Shown: positions 42,908 to 51,698, counted from the first letter of the stretch. The stretch is DNA of 64,000 nucleotides from DATBGO01 sp036558005 (GCA_036558005.1 DATBGO010000350.1:14897-78896), one strand, 5' to 3'. Numbers and translations: made by a program. Notes: generated by a model from the sequence alone, not told the origin.

Positions 42908-43196
42908 CCGCCACATTGCCTGGCTGGCGCGAATAGCCCGGGCGCGGCCCGCCGATGGCAGCCGCCTATCGGCGAGTCGTAATGATGTGTGTGCTTTTCA
43001 CCTTCCATATACCGATAAAGTCACCGCGATCCGGGCCAATCAGCTGGTCCTGACCAGCCCGGACACGCGCAGATCCACGGGAGGCCGCAGACCTCACGGT
43101 AAGGTGCGGAGGTGCGGCCGGCCGGGGGAAGCTGCCCGGCTGGCGGCGCTGTACGCGAGTGCCACCAGGGCAGTAGCGGAGGAGGAGAGCCGGCGG
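42908..43196 (+). promoter_or_regulatory. Upstream region of smc with nested dyads
   Basis: No gene is apparent in these 289 bp. GCTGGTC-CT-GACCAGC at 43043-43058 is a perfect 7 bp dyad, flanked by CCGGGC and GCCCGG. Another small hairpin, GCCGAT/ATCGGC, lies at 42951-42973. A less GC-rich stretch at 42978-43022 may contain the smc promoter. The frame that runs in from 42987 is open but unlike SMC before 43197. Confidence 0.4.
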
Positions 43197-46100
43197 GTGT
43201 ATCTCAAGACACTCACCCTGCGCGGGTTCAAGTCCTTCGCCTCGGCGACCACGCTCCGGTTCGAGCCGGGCATCACCTGCGTGGTCGGGCCCAACGGGTC
43301 GGGCAAGTCCAACGTCGTCGACGCGTTCTCCTGGGTGATGGGCGAGCAGGGCGTCAAGCCGCTGCGCGGCGGCAAGATGGAAGACGTCGTGTTCGCCGGC
43401 ACCGCCGGGCGGCCGCCGCTGGGCCGGGCCGAGGTCACCCTCACCATCGACAACAGCGACGGCGCGCTGCCGATCGAGTACGCCGAGGTGACGATCAGCC
43501 GGCTGCTGTTCCGGTCCGGGCAGAGCGAATACGCGATCAACGGCGACTCCTGCCGCCTGCTGGACGTCCAGGAACTGCTCTCGGACACCGGCCTCGGCCG
43601 GGAAATGCACGTCATCGTCGGCCAGGGCCAGCTCGACCAGGTGCTGAACGCCGGCCCGGAGGCGCGCCGGGCGCTGATCGAGGAAGCCGCCGGGGTGCTC
43701 AAGCACCGCAAGCGCAAGGAGAAGGCCCTGCGCAAGCTGGAGGCGATGCAGGCCAACCTGACCCGGCTGGTCGACCTCACCACCGAGCTTGGCCGCCGGC
43801 TCAAGCCGCTGGGCCGGCAGGCGCAGATCGCCCGCAAGGCCGCGGTCATCCAGGCCGACCTGCGCGACGCGCGGCTGCGGCTGCTCGCCGACGACTACGT
43901 CACGCTGGCCGCCGAGCTCAGCCAGAGCAAGGACGACGAGGCCGCGACCACCGCCAGGCGCGCGGTGGTGGAATCCGAGCTCGCCGCCGCCCGGCAGGCC
44001 GAGGCCGGGCTGGACGCCGCCGAGCAGCAGCACGCGCCCGCCCTGGCCGCGGCGCAGGAGGCATTCTTCGCGCTGTCCGGGCTGGCCGAGCGGCTGCGCG
44101 GGGTGGCCAGCGTGGCCAGGGAACGGCACAAGCACCTGACCGCGCCGCCCGAGCCGCAGCGCCCCGGCCGCGACCCGGACGAGCTGGACCAGGAGGCCGC
44201 CAGGCTGCGCGCGCAGGAAGCCGAGCTGCGCACCCGGCTGGCCGCCGCCAGGCAGCAGCTGACCGAGGCGGTCGCCGCCAGGACCGCGGCCGAGGCCGGG
44301 CTGGCCGAGACCGAGCGGCGGCAGGCGGCCGGCCGGCGGGCGGCCGCCCAGCGGGCCGAGCGGCTCGCCCAGCTGCGCAGCCAGGTCGGCGCCGCGCAGA
44401 GCAGGCTGGCCGCCGCGCAGGAGGAAGCCGGGCGGATCGCCGCCTCGTTCGCGCAGGCCAGGGAGCGGGCCGAGCGGGCCCAGCAGGATTACGGCGAGCT
44501 GCAGGATCAGGTCACAGGACGGGACGAGGGCCGGGCGGACATCGCCGCCAGGCACGAGCAGGCCGCCGCCGCGGTCAAGCAGGCCACCGAGAAGGTCGCC
44601 GCCCAGCGGGCCGCCGAGCACGACGCCAGCGCGGCCAGGGCGGCGCTGCGGGCCCGCTGCGAAGCGCTGGGCGAGGCGGTCAGGCGCGGCGCGGACGCCT
44701 CCGGGGCGCTGCTGGCCGAGCCGGGCCGGTTCACCGGGGTGCTGGGCTCGCTGGCGGCACTGATCACCGTGGACGAGGACGCCGCGGACGCGATCGGCGC
44801 GGCGCTCGGCGGCGCGGCCAGCGCGGTGGCGGTGGCCGGGCTGGACGCCGCCGTGGACATCCTGGCCGCGCTCAAGCGCACCGACGCCGGGCGGGCCGAC
44901 CTGGTGATCGCCGCCCAGGCGCAGCTGTCGGACGCCAGGCCGGTCACGGCCAGCGGCGGCGGGACCGGCCGGACGGTGCGGGTCAGCTCAGGGCATAGCG
45001 TTCAGCGGGCCATTGAGTTCGTGAAGGCGCCGGGTGAGCTCGCGGAGGCGGTCGAGCGGCTGCTCGACGGGGTGTACGTCGCGGCTGACCTGCGCGACGG
45101 GCTGGAGGCGGTGCAGGCCGACCCGGAGCTGCGGATCGTGACCAGGGACGGTGACCTGATCGGCGCGCACTGGGCCCGCGGCGGGTCGGCGGGCGCGCCG
45201 AGCCTGCTGGGCCTGTCCGCCGCCGCGCAGGAGGCGGAGAGCCGGCTCGACGCGGCCGACAGCGCGTGCCAGCGGGCCGAGCGGGAGCTGGCCGCCGCGA
45301 CCGAGGAAGAGGAGGCGGCCCGGCGGGCGCTCGCCCAGGCCGCGGCCGGGCTGCGGGAAACTGACGCGGCGGCCGCGGAGATATCCGGGCGGCTGGGCAC
45401 CCTCGCGGGCGCGGCGAAGGCGGCCAGGGACGAGGCCAGCAGGCTGGACGCCGCGATCAAGACCGCCCAGCGGGCCAGGGAGAAGGACCTGGCCAGGCTC
45501 GCTGACGCGCAGGCCAGGCTGGCGAAGCAGGAAGCCGAGCCGGAGGCCGAGGCCGGCCCGGAGCCCGGTGGCGGCAACCAGGCGCTGGCCGACGCCGCCG
45601 TCGCCGCGCGCAGCGCCGAGATGGACGCCCGGCTCGAGGTCAGGACGGCCGAGGAGCGGCTGCGCGCCATCGCAGGGCGCGGCGACGCGCTGGCCGGCGC
45701 CGCGGTAGCTGAACGCCAGGCGATCGCCAGGGCCGCCGCGAGGGCCGAGCGCGCGGCCGCTGAGGCCACCGTCGCCAACGCGGTCGCCGAGGCGGCCGTC
45801 ATCACGCTGGCCAGGATCGAGCAGTCCCGGCAGGCGGCCGACGAGCAGCACCAGGGCGCGCAGCTGGCCAGCAAGGAGCGCGACAGCGAGTTCAAGGCGG
45901 TCCGGGCCAGGATCAGGGAGTACACCGACGAGCTGGACTCGGTCGTCGCCACCGCGCACGGCGCCGAGATCGCCCGGGCCGGGCAGCAGATGCGGCTGGA
46001 CCAGGTCGCGCAGCGGGCGGCCGAGGAGTTCAGCGTTGACAGCGGCGCGCTGGTCGCCGAGTACGGCCCGGAACAGCTGGTGCCCGCTCCGGGCGAGGAC

Positions 46101-46781
46101 AGCCCGCCGGCGCGCTACGAGCGTGAGGTCCAGGAGCGCCGGGCCCAGCAGGCGCAGCGCCAGCTGGACCAGCTCGGCAAGGTCAACCCGCTGGCGCTGG
46201 AGGAGTTCGCGGCCCTGGAAGAGCGGCACGCGTTCCTGGTCACCCAGCTGGAAGACCTGAAGAAGACCCGCAGGGACCTGCTGACCGTGATCAAGGAAGT
46301 GGACGACCGGGTCCAGCAGGTGTTCGCGTCGGCATACGAGGACACCGCGCGGGAGTTCGAGCGGATCATCGGCAGGCTGTTCCCCGGCGGTGACGGGCGG
46401 CTGCTGCTCACCGAGCCCGACGACATGCTGGCGACCGGGATCGAGGTGGAGGCCAGGCCGCCGGGCAAGAAGGTCAAGCGGCTGTCGCTGCTGTCGGGCG
46501 GCGAGCGGGCGCTGACCGCGATCGCGTTCCTGGTGGCCATCTTCAAGGCCCGGCCGTCGCCGTTCTACGTGCTCGACGAGGTCGAGGCGGCGCTGGACGA
46601 CATCAACCTGCAGCGGCTGCTGGAGATCTTCGAGGAGCTCAGGGAGAGCTCGCAGCTGATCGTCGTGACGCACCAGAAGCGGACCATGGAGGTCGCTGAC
46701 TCGCTGTATGGCGTCAGCATGCGCGGCGACGGCGTCTCGACCGTCGTCAGCCAGCGGCTGCGGGAGCGGGAAAGCGCCTGA
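43197..46781 (+). CDS. smc: Chromosome segregation protein SMC
   Basis: A 1194-residue condensin ATPase. It starts VYLKTLTLRGFKSFA, with Walker A GPNGSGKSN at 31-39. Two long coiled coils flank a hinge near 500-660 (FTGVLGSLAALITVDEDAAD, GDLIGAHWARGGS). The signature LLSGGERAL is near 1097 and the Walker B YVLDEVEAALDD near 1122. The GTG is preceded by GGAGGAGAG. Its 3' end merges into a short 8 bp repeat. ScpA and ScpB are not in the window. The coiled coils are very Ala/Arg/Glu-rich, normal for high-GC genomes. Confidence 0.97.
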   Translation: MYLKTLTLRGFKSFASATTLRFEPGITCVVGPNGSGKSNVVDAFSWVMGEQGVKPLRGGKMEDVVFAGTAGRPPLGRAEVTLTIDNSDGALPIEYAEVTISRLLFRSGQSEYAINGDSCRLLDVQELLSDTGLGREMHVIVGQGQLDQVLNAGPEARRALIEEAAGVLKHRKRKEKALRKLEAMQANLTRLVDLTTELGRRLKPLGRQAQIARKAAVIQADLRDARLRLLADDYVTLAAELSQSKDDEAATTARRAVVESELAAARQAEAGLDAAEQQHAPALAAAQEAFFALSGLAERLRGVASVARERHKHLTAPPEPQRPGRDPDELDQEAARLRAQEAELRTRLAAARQQLTEAVAARTAAEAGLAETERRQAAGRRAAAQRAERLAQLRSQVGAAQSRLAAAQEEAGRIAASFAQARERAERAQQDYGELQDQVTGRDEGRADIAARHEQAAAAVKQATEKVAAQRAAEHDASAARAALRARCEALGEAVRRGADASGALLAEPGRFTGVLGSLAALITVDEDAADAIGAALGGAASAVAVAGLDAAVDILAALKRTDAGRADLVIAAQAQLSDARPVTASGGGTGRTVRVSSGHSVQRAIEFVKAPGELAEAVERLLDGVYVAADLRDGLEAVQADPELRIVTRDGDLIGAHWARGGSAGAPSLLGLSAAAQEAESRLDAADSACQRAERELAAATEEEEAARRALAQAAAGLRETDAAAAEISGRLGTLAGAAKAARDEASRLDAAIKTAQRAREKDLARLADAQARLAKQEAEPEAEAGPEPGGGNQALADAAVAARSAEMDARLEVRTAEERLRAIAGRGDALAGAAVAERQAIARAAARAERAAAEATVANAVAEAAVITLARIEQSRQAADEQHQGAQLASKERDSEFKAVRARIREYTDELDSVVATAHGAEIARAGQQMRLDQVAQRAAEEFSVDSGALVAEYGPEQLVPAPGEDSPPARYEREVQERRAQQAQRQLDQLGKVNPLALEEFAALEERHAFLVTQLEDLKKTRRDLLTVIKEVDDRVQQVFASAYEDTAREFERIIGRLFPGGDGRLLLTEPDDMLATGIEVEARPPGKKVKRLSLLSGGERALTAIAFLVAIFKARPSPFYVLDEVEAALDDINLQRLLEIFEELRESSQLIVVTHQKRTMEVADSLYGVSMRGDGVSTVVSQRLRERESA

Positions 46782-46802
46782 GCGCCTGAGCGCCTGAGCG
46801 CC
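46773..46802 (+). repeat. 8 bp tandem repeat spanning the smc stop
   Basis: Three and a half copies of agcgcctg run through the smc stop codon. Gain or loss of a unit would move the stop by few residues only. It looks like simple slippage. Confidence 0.85.
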
Positions 46803-46848
46803 GCCTGACCCGCTGCCGGGCCCGCTGGTCTGCCAGACTGGGGCGGTC

Positions 46849-48021
46849 ATGGAAGAGCTGATAATCACCATCGTCTCCGTTGTCGTCGTGGGCGGCGGCG
46901 GCGCGGCCGCGGCGGTCCTGCTGCGGCGGCGCGGCCGCGGCCCGCAGCCGCCAGGGCGGCCGGACCAGGCCGGGCAGCCCGGCGCCGGGACCGCCAGGGG
47001 CGGCACCGCGGTAGCCGAGCCGGAAGCGGGCCCAGGGCCGGGCGAGGCCGGCCTGGCCGCGCAGGCGGCGGCCCCGCCGGTCATCGAGCGCCCGCCGCCG
47101 TCGGCGGGCCGGCTGGTGCGGCTGCGGTCCCGGCTGGCCGGGTCACAGTCGGCGCTGGGCACGGTGCTGCTCGGGCTGCTGTCGCGGGACCGCCTGGACG
47201 AGCAGACCTGGGAGGAGATCGAGGACACGCTGATCACCGCGGACATGGGCGTCAGCCCGGCCCGCGCCCTGGTCAGCGACCTGCAGACCCAGGTCAAGGT
47301 GACCGGCGCGACCGAGCCGGCCCAGATCAGCGCGCTGCTGAAGACCGAGCTGCTGACCCAGGTCGGGCCGGACATGGACCGGGCGCTGCACGTCAGCAGG
47401 CACGGCGACCGGCCGGCCCTGGTGCTGATCGTCGGGGTCAACGGCACCGGGAAGACCACCTCGGCCGGCAAGCTGGCCAGGGTGCTGGTCGGTGACGGCA
47501 AGACCGTCCTGCTCGGCGCCGCCGACACGTTCCGGGCGGCGGCCGCCGACCAGCTGCAGACCTGGGGCGCGCGGGTCGGCGCGCAGACCGTCCGGTCCGA
47601 CCGGGAGGGCGCCGACCCGGCCAGCGTCGCGTTCGAGGCGGTCAGCGAGGGCATCGAGCGAGGCGTCGACGCCGTCATCGTGGACACCGCGGGACGGCTG
47701 CACACCAAGGCCGGGCTGATGGACGAGCTCGGCAAGATCAAGCGGGTGATCTCCCGGCACGGCGAGGTGGACGAGGTCCTGCTCGTGCTCGACGCCACCA
47801 CCGGCCAGAACGGGCTGCGCCAGGCCAGGGTGTTCGCCGAGGTGGTGGACGTCACCGGGATCATCCTCACCAAGCTCGACGGTACCGCCAAGGGCGGCAT
47901 CGTGATCGCGGTGCAGCGCGAGCTCGGGGTGCCGGTCAAGCTGGTCGGGCTGGGCGAAGGCCCCGACGACCTGGCGCCGTTCGAGCCGGAGGCGTTCGTC
48001 GACGCGATCATCGGCGGCTGA
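46849..48021 (+). CDS. ftsY: Signal recognition particle receptor FtsY
   Basis: A 390-residue SRP GTPase that brings ribosome-nascent chain complexes to the translocon. An N-terminal hydrophobic segment at about 4-26 anchors it, unlike the amphipathic helix of many FtsY proteins. After a Pro/Gly linker the NG domain has GVNGTGKTTSAGKLA near 196, DTFRAAAADQL, DTAGRLHTK and TKLDGTAKGG. The ATG start is 67 bp after the smc stop. Unlike the streptomycete order as I recall it, no amtB-glnK-glnD genes follow; the globin locus is there instead. Confidence 0.96.
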   Translation: MEELIITIVSVVVVGGGGAAAAVLLRRRGRGPQPPGRPDQAGQPGAGTARGGTAVAEPEAGPGPGEAGLAAQAAAPPVIERPPPSAGRLVRLRSRLAGSQSALGTVLLGLLSRDRLDEQTWEEIEDTLITADMGVSPARALVSDLQTQVKVTGATEPAQISALLKTELLTQVGPDMDRALHVSRHGDRPALVLIVGVNGTGKTTSAGKLARVLVGDGKTVLLGAADTFRAAAADQLQTWGARVGAQTVRSDREGADPASVAFEAVSEGIERGVDAVIVDTAGRLHTKAGLMDELGKIKRVISRHGEVDEVLLVLDATTGQNGLRQARVFAEVVDVTGIILTKLDGTAKGGIVIAVQRELGVPVKLVGLGEGPDDLAPFEPEAFVDAIIGG

Positions 48022-48189
48022 GGCGAGAAAACTAGCGCCCGCCGGGTATTGTGCCCGCTTATTTCGTGCTAAGCCACCATTAGCGATTAACCTTTGCGGG
48101 CAAGCAGGGTGAAGATCCGTGGCAGCTCATATATCCTGCAGTCACTGCCCGCTATTTCCCTCTGTAGATCCCGCTCGGGAGGGAACTCG
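48022..48189 (+). promoter_or_regulatory. AT-rich leader of the globin-reductase gene
   Basis: These 168 bp are less GC-rich than the genes around them. GCCCGC near 48053 and GCGGGC near 48098 form a distant inverted repeat. Neither a known NO-responsive site nor a clear -35/-10 pair could be recognised. A GGGAGG Shine-Dalgarno lies just before the TTG start. Confidence 0.4.
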
Positions 48190-49305
48190 TTGGACGTCGC
48201 CCGCATTAAGGACAATTTCGCCAAGGTCGCCGCTCATGGCGATGACGTGGTGTTATTTTTCTTCGCTGACCTGTTTTTGCGTAATCCGCAGACCCGCGAC
48301 TTATTCCCGGTTTCCATGGTCGCGATGCGCGCGCACCTGCTCGGCGCGCTCGCACGGATCATCGCCGAAGTCGACAACATCGGCCAGCTCACCGTCTACC
48401 TGCAGGACCTAGGCCGCCGGCACCGCAAGTTCGGCACGGTCGCCGAGCACTACGAGCCCGTCGGCGCCAGCCTGCTCGCCTCGCTGGCGCATTTCAGCGG
48501 GCCGGACTGGACCGACGAGCTCGCCGCCGACTGGGAGGCCGCCTACCAGCTCATCGCCGGCGTGATGATCGAGGCCGCGGAGCTGGACGCGAAGGTGAAC
48601 CCGCCGTACTGGGACGCGACCGTGCTGTCGGTCCAGATGCCCGCCTTCGACGTCGCCGTGATCAAGGTCGCCACGCTGGAACGGCTGGACTACCTGCCCG
48701 GCCAGTCGGTGGCGATCAGCACCGAGCTGCGGCACCGGCTGTGGCGCTACTACTCGATGGCTAACGCCCCGCGCGACAACGGGACCCTGGAGTTCCACGT
48801 CCGGGTCGTGGAGGGCGGGGCGGTGAGCATGGCGCTGGCCCGCGGGCTCGGCCCGGGCGCCCGGCTGCGGCTCGGCCCGCCGGTCGGCTCGCTCAGCTAC
48901 GACGCCGCCGCGGGCCGGAAGGTGCTGCTGGTCGCCGGCAGCACCGGGCTGGCCCCGGTGAAGGCGATCGCCGAGCAGCTCAGCGCGCTCGCGCAGCCGC
49001 CCGACACCACGCTGCTGTTCGGCGCGCGCACCGCCGAGGGCCTGTATGACCTGCCCGAGCTGGAGAAGCTCAGCGCCCGCGCGCCGTGGCTCACGGTGGT
49101 GCCGTGCGTGTCCGGCGAGCAGGGCTACCAGGGCGAGCGCGGCACCCTGCCCGACGTGCTGTCCCGGATCGGCACCTGGACCGGGCACGACGCTTACATC
49201 GCCGGGTCGTCCCAGCTGGTCGCGGCCGCCACCGCCCGGCTGGAGACGCTCGGCGTCCCGAACGACCACGTCCACGCAGAAGATTTCGGATGGAGTGAGC
49301 CATGA
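48190..49305 (+). CDS. Globin-FAD/NAD reductase fusion (flavohaemoglobin-like)
   Basis: A 371-residue two-part protein. Residues 1-140 are a globin with proximal His78 (GRRHRKFG) and Tyr88. Residues about 150-371 are a ferredoxin-reductase-type FAD/NAD domain with WRYYSMANAP (the RxYS FAD motif) and LLVAGSTGLAPVKAI. In my hand alignment to E. coli Hmp, the Tyr B10 position is Phe25 and the Gln E7 position is Met, so standard NO dioxygenase activity is doubtful. The TTG at 48190 with GGGAGG upstream gives a proper globin start; an ATG at 48094 gives an unusual leader. Its stop overlaps the DivIVA-like gene. Confidence 0.88.
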   Translation: MDVARIKDNFAKVAAHGDDVVLFFFADLFLRNPQTRDLFPVSMVAMRAHLLGALARIIAEVDNIGQLTVYLQDLGRRHRKFGTVAEHYEPVGASLLASLAHFSGPDWTDELAADWEAAYQLIAGVMIEAAELDAKVNPPYWDATVLSVQMPAFDVAVIKVATLERLDYLPGQSVAISTELRHRLWRYYSMANAPRDNGTLEFHVRVVEGGAVSMALARGLGPGARLRLGPPVGSLSYDAAAGRKVLLVAGSTGLAPVKAIAEQLSALAQPPDTTLLFGARTAEGLYDLPELEKLSARAPWLTVVPCVSGEQGYQGERGTLPDVLSRIGTWTGHDAYIAGSSQLVAAATARLETLGVPNDHVHAEDFGWSEP

Positions 49306-49973
49306 CCGTGATAGCTGGCACGAGCCGTCGGCTGACCCCAGGCAAGGTGCAGGCGGTCGCCTTTCCCGCCGCGCGGCTGGGCCGCCGCGGCTACGACGAG
49401 GAGCACGTCCGGGCGTTCTGCGGCCAGGTAGAGGCCGAGCTCGTCCGGCTGCTGAACGAGAAGACCGCGCTGGAGGAGGAAGTCCAGCGGCTCCGGCAGC
49501 GGGTACTGGGCGGCACCGGGCCCGACGACGGCGCCGGCTACCGCCGCGAGGACGCGCACATCCAGGCGGTCCGGGTTCTGTCCAAGGCGCAGCAGACCGC
49601 CGACAGCTACGTCGCCGACGCGCAGGACTACAGCAGGCAGCTCGCCCACGACGCGCGGCGGCGGCGGGACGAGATCCTGGCCGAGGCCAGGACGCACGCC
49701 GCGCACGTGATGGAGGAGGCGCACAGCCAGGCCAGCACCGCCGCGGCCGCCGCGATGTCGGGTCCTGCGGAGGTGCCAGCCGCCGACCGCAGGGAGCTGG
49801 AAGCCGAGCTCGCCTACCTGCGGACGTTCTGCGACGTGTACCGCACCCACCTGCGCGCCTACCTGGACGCGCTGCTGCGCAACGTGGAGGAGTGGGAGCG
49901 GGCGGAGAAGTCGTCACTGTCCGCGCGGGCTGAGCTGCTGCCGATGCGGATACCCGACCGGCCGCTTCCCTAG
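49302..49973 (+). CDS. DivIVA-like coiled-coil protein
   Basis: A 223-residue protein with a DivIVA-type N-terminus (FPAARLGRRGYDEEHVRAFCGQVE, residues about 21-44) and a long coiled coil with QVEAELVRLLNEKTALEEEVQ and AHDARRRRDEILAEAR. DivIVA domains bind curved membrane and organise polar growth in actinobacteria. The ATG overlaps the stop of the globin-reductase gene as ATGA, so the two are made together. It is not the main polar-growth DivIVA, judging by its short length and context. Its link to the globin is unexplained. Confidence 0.82.
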   Translation: MTVIAGTSRRLTPGKVQAVAFPAARLGRRGYDEEHVRAFCGQVEAELVRLLNEKTALEEEVQRLRQRVLGGTGPDDGAGYRREDAHIQAVRVLSKAQQTADSYVADAQDYSRQLAHDARRRRDEILAEARTHAAHVMEEAHSQASTAAAAAMSGPAEVPAADRRELEAELAYLRTFCDVYRTHLRAYLDALLRNVEEWERAEKSSLSARAELLPMRIPDRPLP

Positions 49974-50044
49974 GAAGCCCGGCCGTTTCCCTGGGAAGCA
50001 CTGCCCGGGCGGCGGGCTGGCGGCCAGCAGGCGCGCCCGGGCTG

Positions 50045-50995
50045 CTAGCCGCCCGGGCTGGTGAACGCGTCGGCGAAGATGTGCCGCAGCGGCATCCCGG
50101 CCAGGAACAGGCTGCGCCGCATCGCGATCACGCCCGGCCGGCCGCCGCACAGGTAGGCGCGGACGCCGCCGGGGTCGCCGAGCCCGGCGAGCTCGGCGGC
50201 TGCCGCTTCGACGATGTCCTCGCCGCGCGACAGCAGGCAGGCGCGCCAGCGGGACCGGCCGGGCAGCGCGGGCCGGGGCCGGCGCCGCAGGTACAGGCCG
50301 GCCGGGTCGGACGCGCCGTGGATCAGCACCGCCGGGCCGTCATGGCCGTGGCCGCGGGCATCCCGCAGCACCGCCGCCAGCGGCGCGATGCCGGTGCCGG
50401 TGCCGGCCAGCAGCAGCGGGCCAGGCGGCTGGCCCGGCAGGTAGCAGCAGTCCCCGGCGGGCTCGCCGACGCGGACCCTGGCCGCTGGCGCGGCCCGGGC
50501 CAGCCATCCGCTGACCGCGCCGCCCGGGTACACCCTGACGTGCAGCTCGATCCCGTGCGCCGCCGCCTCGGCGGGCGTGTTCGCGATCGAGTACACCCGT
50601 GCGGTGCCATCAGGGAGGTGTAACGCCAGGTGCTGGCCGGCCCGGAAGCGCAGCGGCCGGTCTGGCCGCAGCGTCACCCGGATCACCCGGGGACCGGCCG
50701 GGCGGACCGCGGTGATCTGCGCCCCGGTGAGCACGTCGTCGCCGGCCAGCGCGACGGTCAGGTCACCGGCCGGGCGGGCCAGGCAGGCCAGGAAGTACCC
50801 GTCGGCCTGCCAGCTGCTCTTCAGGCCGGCCTGGCTCGGCGGGCCGGGATCGCCGCGGACGGCGCGGACCAGGCAGGCATGGCAGGCGCCGGCCCGGCAG
50901 GACGCCGGTAACCCGATGCCGTGCCTGGCCATGCCGTCCAGCACCGACTCGCCGGGCTCAAGGTCGAAGCTGTCGCCGCCGAAGGTGACTCGCAT
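50045..50995 (-). CDS. 2Fe-2S ferredoxin-FAD/NAD reductase
   Basis: A 316-residue electron-transfer protein. The N-terminal plant-type ferredoxin domain has cysteines at 33, 38, 41 and 71 (CRAGACHAC, then C71). The FAD part has RVYSIANTP and the NAD part LLAGTGTGIAPLAAVL. It would pass electrons from NAD(P)H through FAD to the 2Fe-2S centre and on to a partner. The gene begins 8 bp after the truncated-haemoglobin stop, so the haemoglobin is the likely partner. It is homologous to the reductase half of the neighbouring globin fusion. Confidence 0.9.
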   Translation of the reverse strand: MRVTFGGDSFDLEPGESVLDGMARHGIGLPASCRAGACHACLVRAVRGDPGPPSQAGLKSSWQADGYFLACLARPAGDLTVALAGDDVLTGAQITAVRPAGPRVIRVTLRPDRPLRFRAGQHLALHLPDGTARVYSIANTPAEAAAHGIELHVRVYPGGAVSGWLARAAPAARVRVGEPAGDCCYLPGQPPGPLLLAGTGTGIAPLAAVLRDARGHGHDGPAVLIHGASDPAGLYLRRRPRPALPGRSRWRACLLSRGEDIVEAAAAELAGLGDPGGVRAYLCGGRPGVIAMRRSLFLAGMPLRHIFADAFTSPGG

Positions 50996-51003
50996 CGGCC
51001 CGG

Positions 51004-51372
51004 TCAGCGGTTCAGCACGTCGTTCCTGACGCTGTCGGCGATCGCGCCCGCCGCGGCCACGTCGCCGTCGGGCACGCCGAGCTCGCGTAGCGTCTGCGCC
51101 AGCAGCAGGAGCACCCGGTCGACGTGCTCGTCGCCGATCCCGGCCAGCCCGGCGTGCGCGGCGCGCAGATCACGCCCGGTATATGCGTTCGGCCCGCCAA
51201 AGGCCATCGTGAGGAACGCGGCCTGCTTGGCGACCTGGCGGTCCATGTCAACATCGTCGAAGTAGCCGGCTAACAGCTGGTCCGCGAGTGCCTTGCGGTA
51301 AAAGAGCTCTGCGGCCGCGGCGACGGCGGGCGCGCCGCCGATGCGGTCATACAGGCTGGATTGCATTGTCAT
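51004..51372 (-). CDS. Group I truncated haemoglobin
   Basis: A 122-residue 2-on-2 globin of the TrHbN type. LYDRIGGAPAV near the start, Tyr25 at B10 (ELFYRKAL), Phe38 at CD1, Gln50 at the E11 position and proximal His73 (RAAHAGL) are all present. This is the residue set known for TrHbN proteins that oxidise NO to nitrate. The start is ATG 51372 or 51366; an ATG at 51453 would add 27 unusual residues. With the downstream 2Fe-2S reductase it forms a two-gene operon that could act as an NO dioxygenase with its own electron donor. Confidence 0.88.
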   Translation of the reverse strand: MTMQSSLYDRIGGAPAVAAAAELFYRKALADQLLAGYFDDVDMDRQVAKQAAFLTMAFGGPNAYTGRDLRAAHAGLAGIGDEHVDRVLLLLAQTLRELGVPDGDVAAAGAIADSVRNDVLNR

Positions 51373-51527
51373 GATTTGCTGTATAGCGGCCGGCGGCGGA
51401 TGACACAAGCCACATCTTCGTTTTCCGTCGCTTTGATCATAAGGCAATGTCATTGAATTCCGCCTCGCGCGGACTTGCGGGTACTTGACGTTTTTTCAGG
51501 TAGTAGTCATGCATTGCGATGATTTGC
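51362..51527. repeat. 18 bp near-identical direct repeat framing the haemoglobin leader
   Basis: TGCATTGTCATGATTTGC at 51362-51379 and TGCATTGCGATGATTTGC at 51510-51527 match at 16 of 18 positions. The first copy covers the start codons of the truncated haemoglobin; the second lies 131 bp further upstream. Confidence 0.8.
51437..51514 (-). other. Possible short leader peptide upstream of the truncated haemoglobin
   Basis: An ATG at 51514 opens a 25-codon frame (MHDYYLKKRQ at its start) that ends 65 bp before the haemoglobin ATG. The frame uses less biased codons than neighbours and lacks a clear ribosome-binding site. It could be a leader peptide or chance. Confidence 0.2.
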
Positions 51528-51698
51528 GCCGGGGTGCCGGCCGGCCCGCCCCGGCGGCGGTGCCGCTGGCCCGGGCGGCCGGCCGCCGCGCGCCGCGCCA
51601 GGACCGGTCCCGCTCAAACCGGATAACCTGAAGCGGGACGCGCGGCAACCGCGCCTGCCCCCAGCGGCCACAGCCCCATCTGCGAGGACGAGCCACCC

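Noticed and set aside
44988..48011. Antisense open frame of about 1007 codons opposite smc and ftsY
   Set aside because: It is the shadow frame of two well-supported genes; its product is rich in Arg, Pro and Ser with no domain, as expected from GC-rich antisense.
51373..51453. 27-residue N-terminal extension of the truncated haemoglobin
   Set aside because: Family members start at or just before the LYDRIGG segment, and the extension overlaps the repeated 18 bp motif; kept only as an alternative start.
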